From: Pseudomonadota bacterium
GTDB lineage: Bacteria > Myxococcota_A > Polyangia > Polyangiales > Polyangiaceae
DNA length: 5,092 nucleotides
NCBI GenBank assembly: GCA_023411445.1
Contig: JAEYOT010000023.1
Coordinates: 1 to 5,092, forward strand
Reading direction: 5' to 3'
Of this stretch, positions 4,077 through 5,092 are shown one piece after another. The position numbers and the translations under genes are program-made. Position 1 is the stretch's first letter. The number at the start of each line of letters is the position of its first letter. The notes beneath the pieces were generated by a model. The model was given only the letters and a program-made list of their open reading frames with translations. It was not told the origin of the DNA and did not search any database.

Positions 4077-5092
4077 GGTCGAAATGAGCCGAGGGGCCGA
4101 GGCCCTCCTGGATTCGCGAGAAAAACAGTCCTCGGGCGACGCCGCCACGAGCCGCGCCAACGTTGGCGAGGCACGCTTCGTCGGTCCTGGAACGCTGACG
4201 GAGCTGCTCCAAGAGGCCGACGCCGAGGGGCTCCTCACGGTTCAGCTCGACGCGCCCGGCCCGGGCCACCGCGGTCGCCTCGCGGTGCTGATCGAGGGCG
4301 CGATCGAGCAGGCGCTGGAGCGCCGCGGCGCTTGCCCGCCCGGCGTCGCTGCCGCCACCGACCTGGCCCTCTCGCTGGCGGATCAGCTCTACCGCGCGCG
4401 CCTGGTCGAGCTCCGCGGCATCGCGCTCGGCCTGGGCACGCTCGGCGGCATGGCCGACGCCGATCATACGCTGGACACCGAGGACAGCGCGGTCCTGCGC
4501 TACCTGCTCACGGCGGCGGCGCTGCATCCGCTGCGGCTGTACCTGAGCTCCGCCGATCGCGGCCTCCGCGTCTTCACGGTGCCGATCCCCATCCACGAGC
4601 TGATGCCGGGCAGCGCGCCCTCTTCTATCGTGTGCTTGGAAACCGCGCAGCCGCCGTCGGTGGCACCTGCCGTGGCGCGCAGCGCCGCTGCCATGGAAGC
4701 GTCTCAGCTCGCCAGCGAGCCCGCGGAGGAACCGCAGCCGGAGTCCGAGCCCGCCCCTGAAACTCGGCGAGAGCCCGTGGCACTGGCGGCCTTCTCGGTG
4801 CCGCCGCCCGCGGAGGCAGAGCTCGAGGCGGAGCCGCCCGCGCCGCCGCGCGTGACCGATAGGGCAGACGCCGAGCACGCGGACGCCGAGCATGACGCCG
4901 TGACCTTGGTGCCGCCCCTCGCGCAGCTCGCGCAGACCCGCGAAGCCAGCGAGATGCTCGAGGCACTCACACCGCCGCCGAGCTCGGTCAGCGGCATCGA
5001 CATGACGCCGCCAGACGTCGCCGCCTTCTCGGTGCCGCCGCCCGCCGCAGCCGAGCCGCCGGCAGCACCGCCAGCGCCGGCAGTCGAGGAAG
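4066..5092 (+). CDS. Hypothetical protein, partial: helical N-terminal domain and long Pro/Ala-rich region
   Basis: The frame from ATG 4066 stays open to the right edge (342 codons plus 1 nt). Its third positions are overwhelmingly G/C, unlike the competing frames, so I take it as the real gene although its C-terminus is missing. Residues 1-35 are polar. Residues about 36-185 look globular, with helices such as GTLTELLQEADAEGLL (42-57), RLAVLIEGAIEQALERRG (71-88) and SAVLRYLLTAAALHPLRLYL (141-160), and then a strand-like RVFTVPIPIHEL (168-179). From about 190 the chain is Pro/Ala/Glu-rich and probably disordered, with AAFSVPPPA at 241-249 and again at 319-327, and an ADAEH tandem at 268-276. 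I see no signal peptide or membrane segment and do not recognise the family. ATG 4084 is an alternative start; neither has a strong ribosome site, GGCGG before 4066 being the better. A C-terminal domain may lie outside the window. Confidence 0.75.
   Translation, partial: MIAAVEMSRGAEALLDSREKQSSGDAATSRANVGEARFVGPGTLTELLQEADAEGLLTVQLDAPGPGHRGRLAVLIEGAIEQALERRGACPPGVAAATDLALSLADQLYRARLVELRGIALGLGTLGGMADADHTLDTEDSAVLRYLLTAAALHPLRLYLSSADRGLRVFTVPIPIHELMPGSAPSSIVCLETAQPPSVAPAVARSAAAMEASQLASEPAEEPQPESEPAPETRREPVALAAFSVPPPAEAELEAEPPAPPRVTDRADAEHADAEHDAVTLVPPLAQLAQTREASEMLEALTPPPSSVSGIDMTPPDVAAFSVPPPAAAEPPAAPPAPAVEE
4789..4811 (+). repeat. 23-bp direct repeat, copy 1 (encodes AFSVPPPA)
   Basis: The stretch beginning gccttctcggtgccgccg is identical over 23 bases to 5023-5045, 234 bp (78 codons) away in the same frame. 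It encodes AFSVPPPA within the disordered Pro/Ala-rich part of the unidentified protein. Identity at wobble positions suggests a fairly recent duplication or gene conversion, although codon bias lowers the number of possible differences. Confidence 0.8.
5023..5045 (+). repeat. 23-bp direct repeat, copy 2 (encodes AFSVPPPA)
   Basis: Second identical copy of the unit at 4789-4811, in the same reading frame and again preceded by an Ala codon and followed by Ala/Glu-rich sequence. Further copies could lie beyond the right edge. Confidence 0.8.

Noticed and set aside
4011..4760. Plus-strand open frame of 249 codons in a different frame from the gene starting at 4066
   Set aside because: Its product is an Arg/Gly/Ala-rich string typical of an out-of-frame reading of GC-rich DNA. 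The overlapping frame from 4066 has proper G/C third positions and runs open to the edge.
3907..4893. Minus-strand open frame of 328 codons
   Set aside because: Arg-rich, low-complexity antisense reading over the plus-strand gene and the 6S-like RNA, with no recognisable domain.

Overview
This GC-rich window looks like chromosomal DNA from a myxobacterium (phylum Myxococcota, possibly the Polyangiales). The grounds are the strong G/C bias at third codon positions, proteins with long Pro/Ala-rich linkers, and a membrane sensor whose C-terminal domain resembles one I know from Myxococcus proteins of the MXAN_5187 type. The taxonomic call is an inference; there is no rRNA or other marker.

Layout. 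The left two thirds hold four tightly packed minus-strand genes. In order of transcription (right to left) they are: a secreted cupredoxin-like protein (3602-2814); 3 nt later, a two-TM Cache/HAMP-type sensor with no classical output domain (2810-1161); after a 95-nt gap, thioredoxin reductase trxB (1065-103); and 3 nt later, the first 33 codons of a gene that runs off the left edge, perhaps a family 4-type uracil-DNA glycosylase (99-1). The first two genes look translationally coupled. trxB and its partner may read through from them or use a promoter in the 95-nt gap.

The 463-bp divergent region (3603-4065) is the most interesting part. A good sigma70-type promoter on the minus strand (TTGACG, 17 nt, TAAGAT; 3959-3987) is straddled by a 14-bp inverted repeat. 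It would start a roughly 198-nt RNA (about 3951-3754) that folds back on itself into one long interrupted rod with a central bubble and a small side hairpin, followed by a terminator-like stem-loop (3751-3721). Architecture, length and short sequence blocks match 6S RNA, the RNA polymerase-binding regulator, so I propose an ssrS gene here. The cupredoxin/sensor genes lie directly downstream and may be expressed by read-through.

To the right, a plus-strand gene begins at 4066 and stays open to the window edge (342 codons). It has an alpha-helical/mixed N-terminal region and then a long Pro/Ala/Glu-rich, probably disordered segment with a repeated AAFSVPPPA motif. I do not recognise its function.

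Functionally, the left cluster combines envelope sensing (cupredoxin-like protein plus sensor), thiol redox control (TrxB) and possibly DNA repair. A joint role is only suggested by adjacency. The cupredoxin-like protein appears to have lost its copper ligands, and the sensor has no kinase, cyclase or chemotaxis output.
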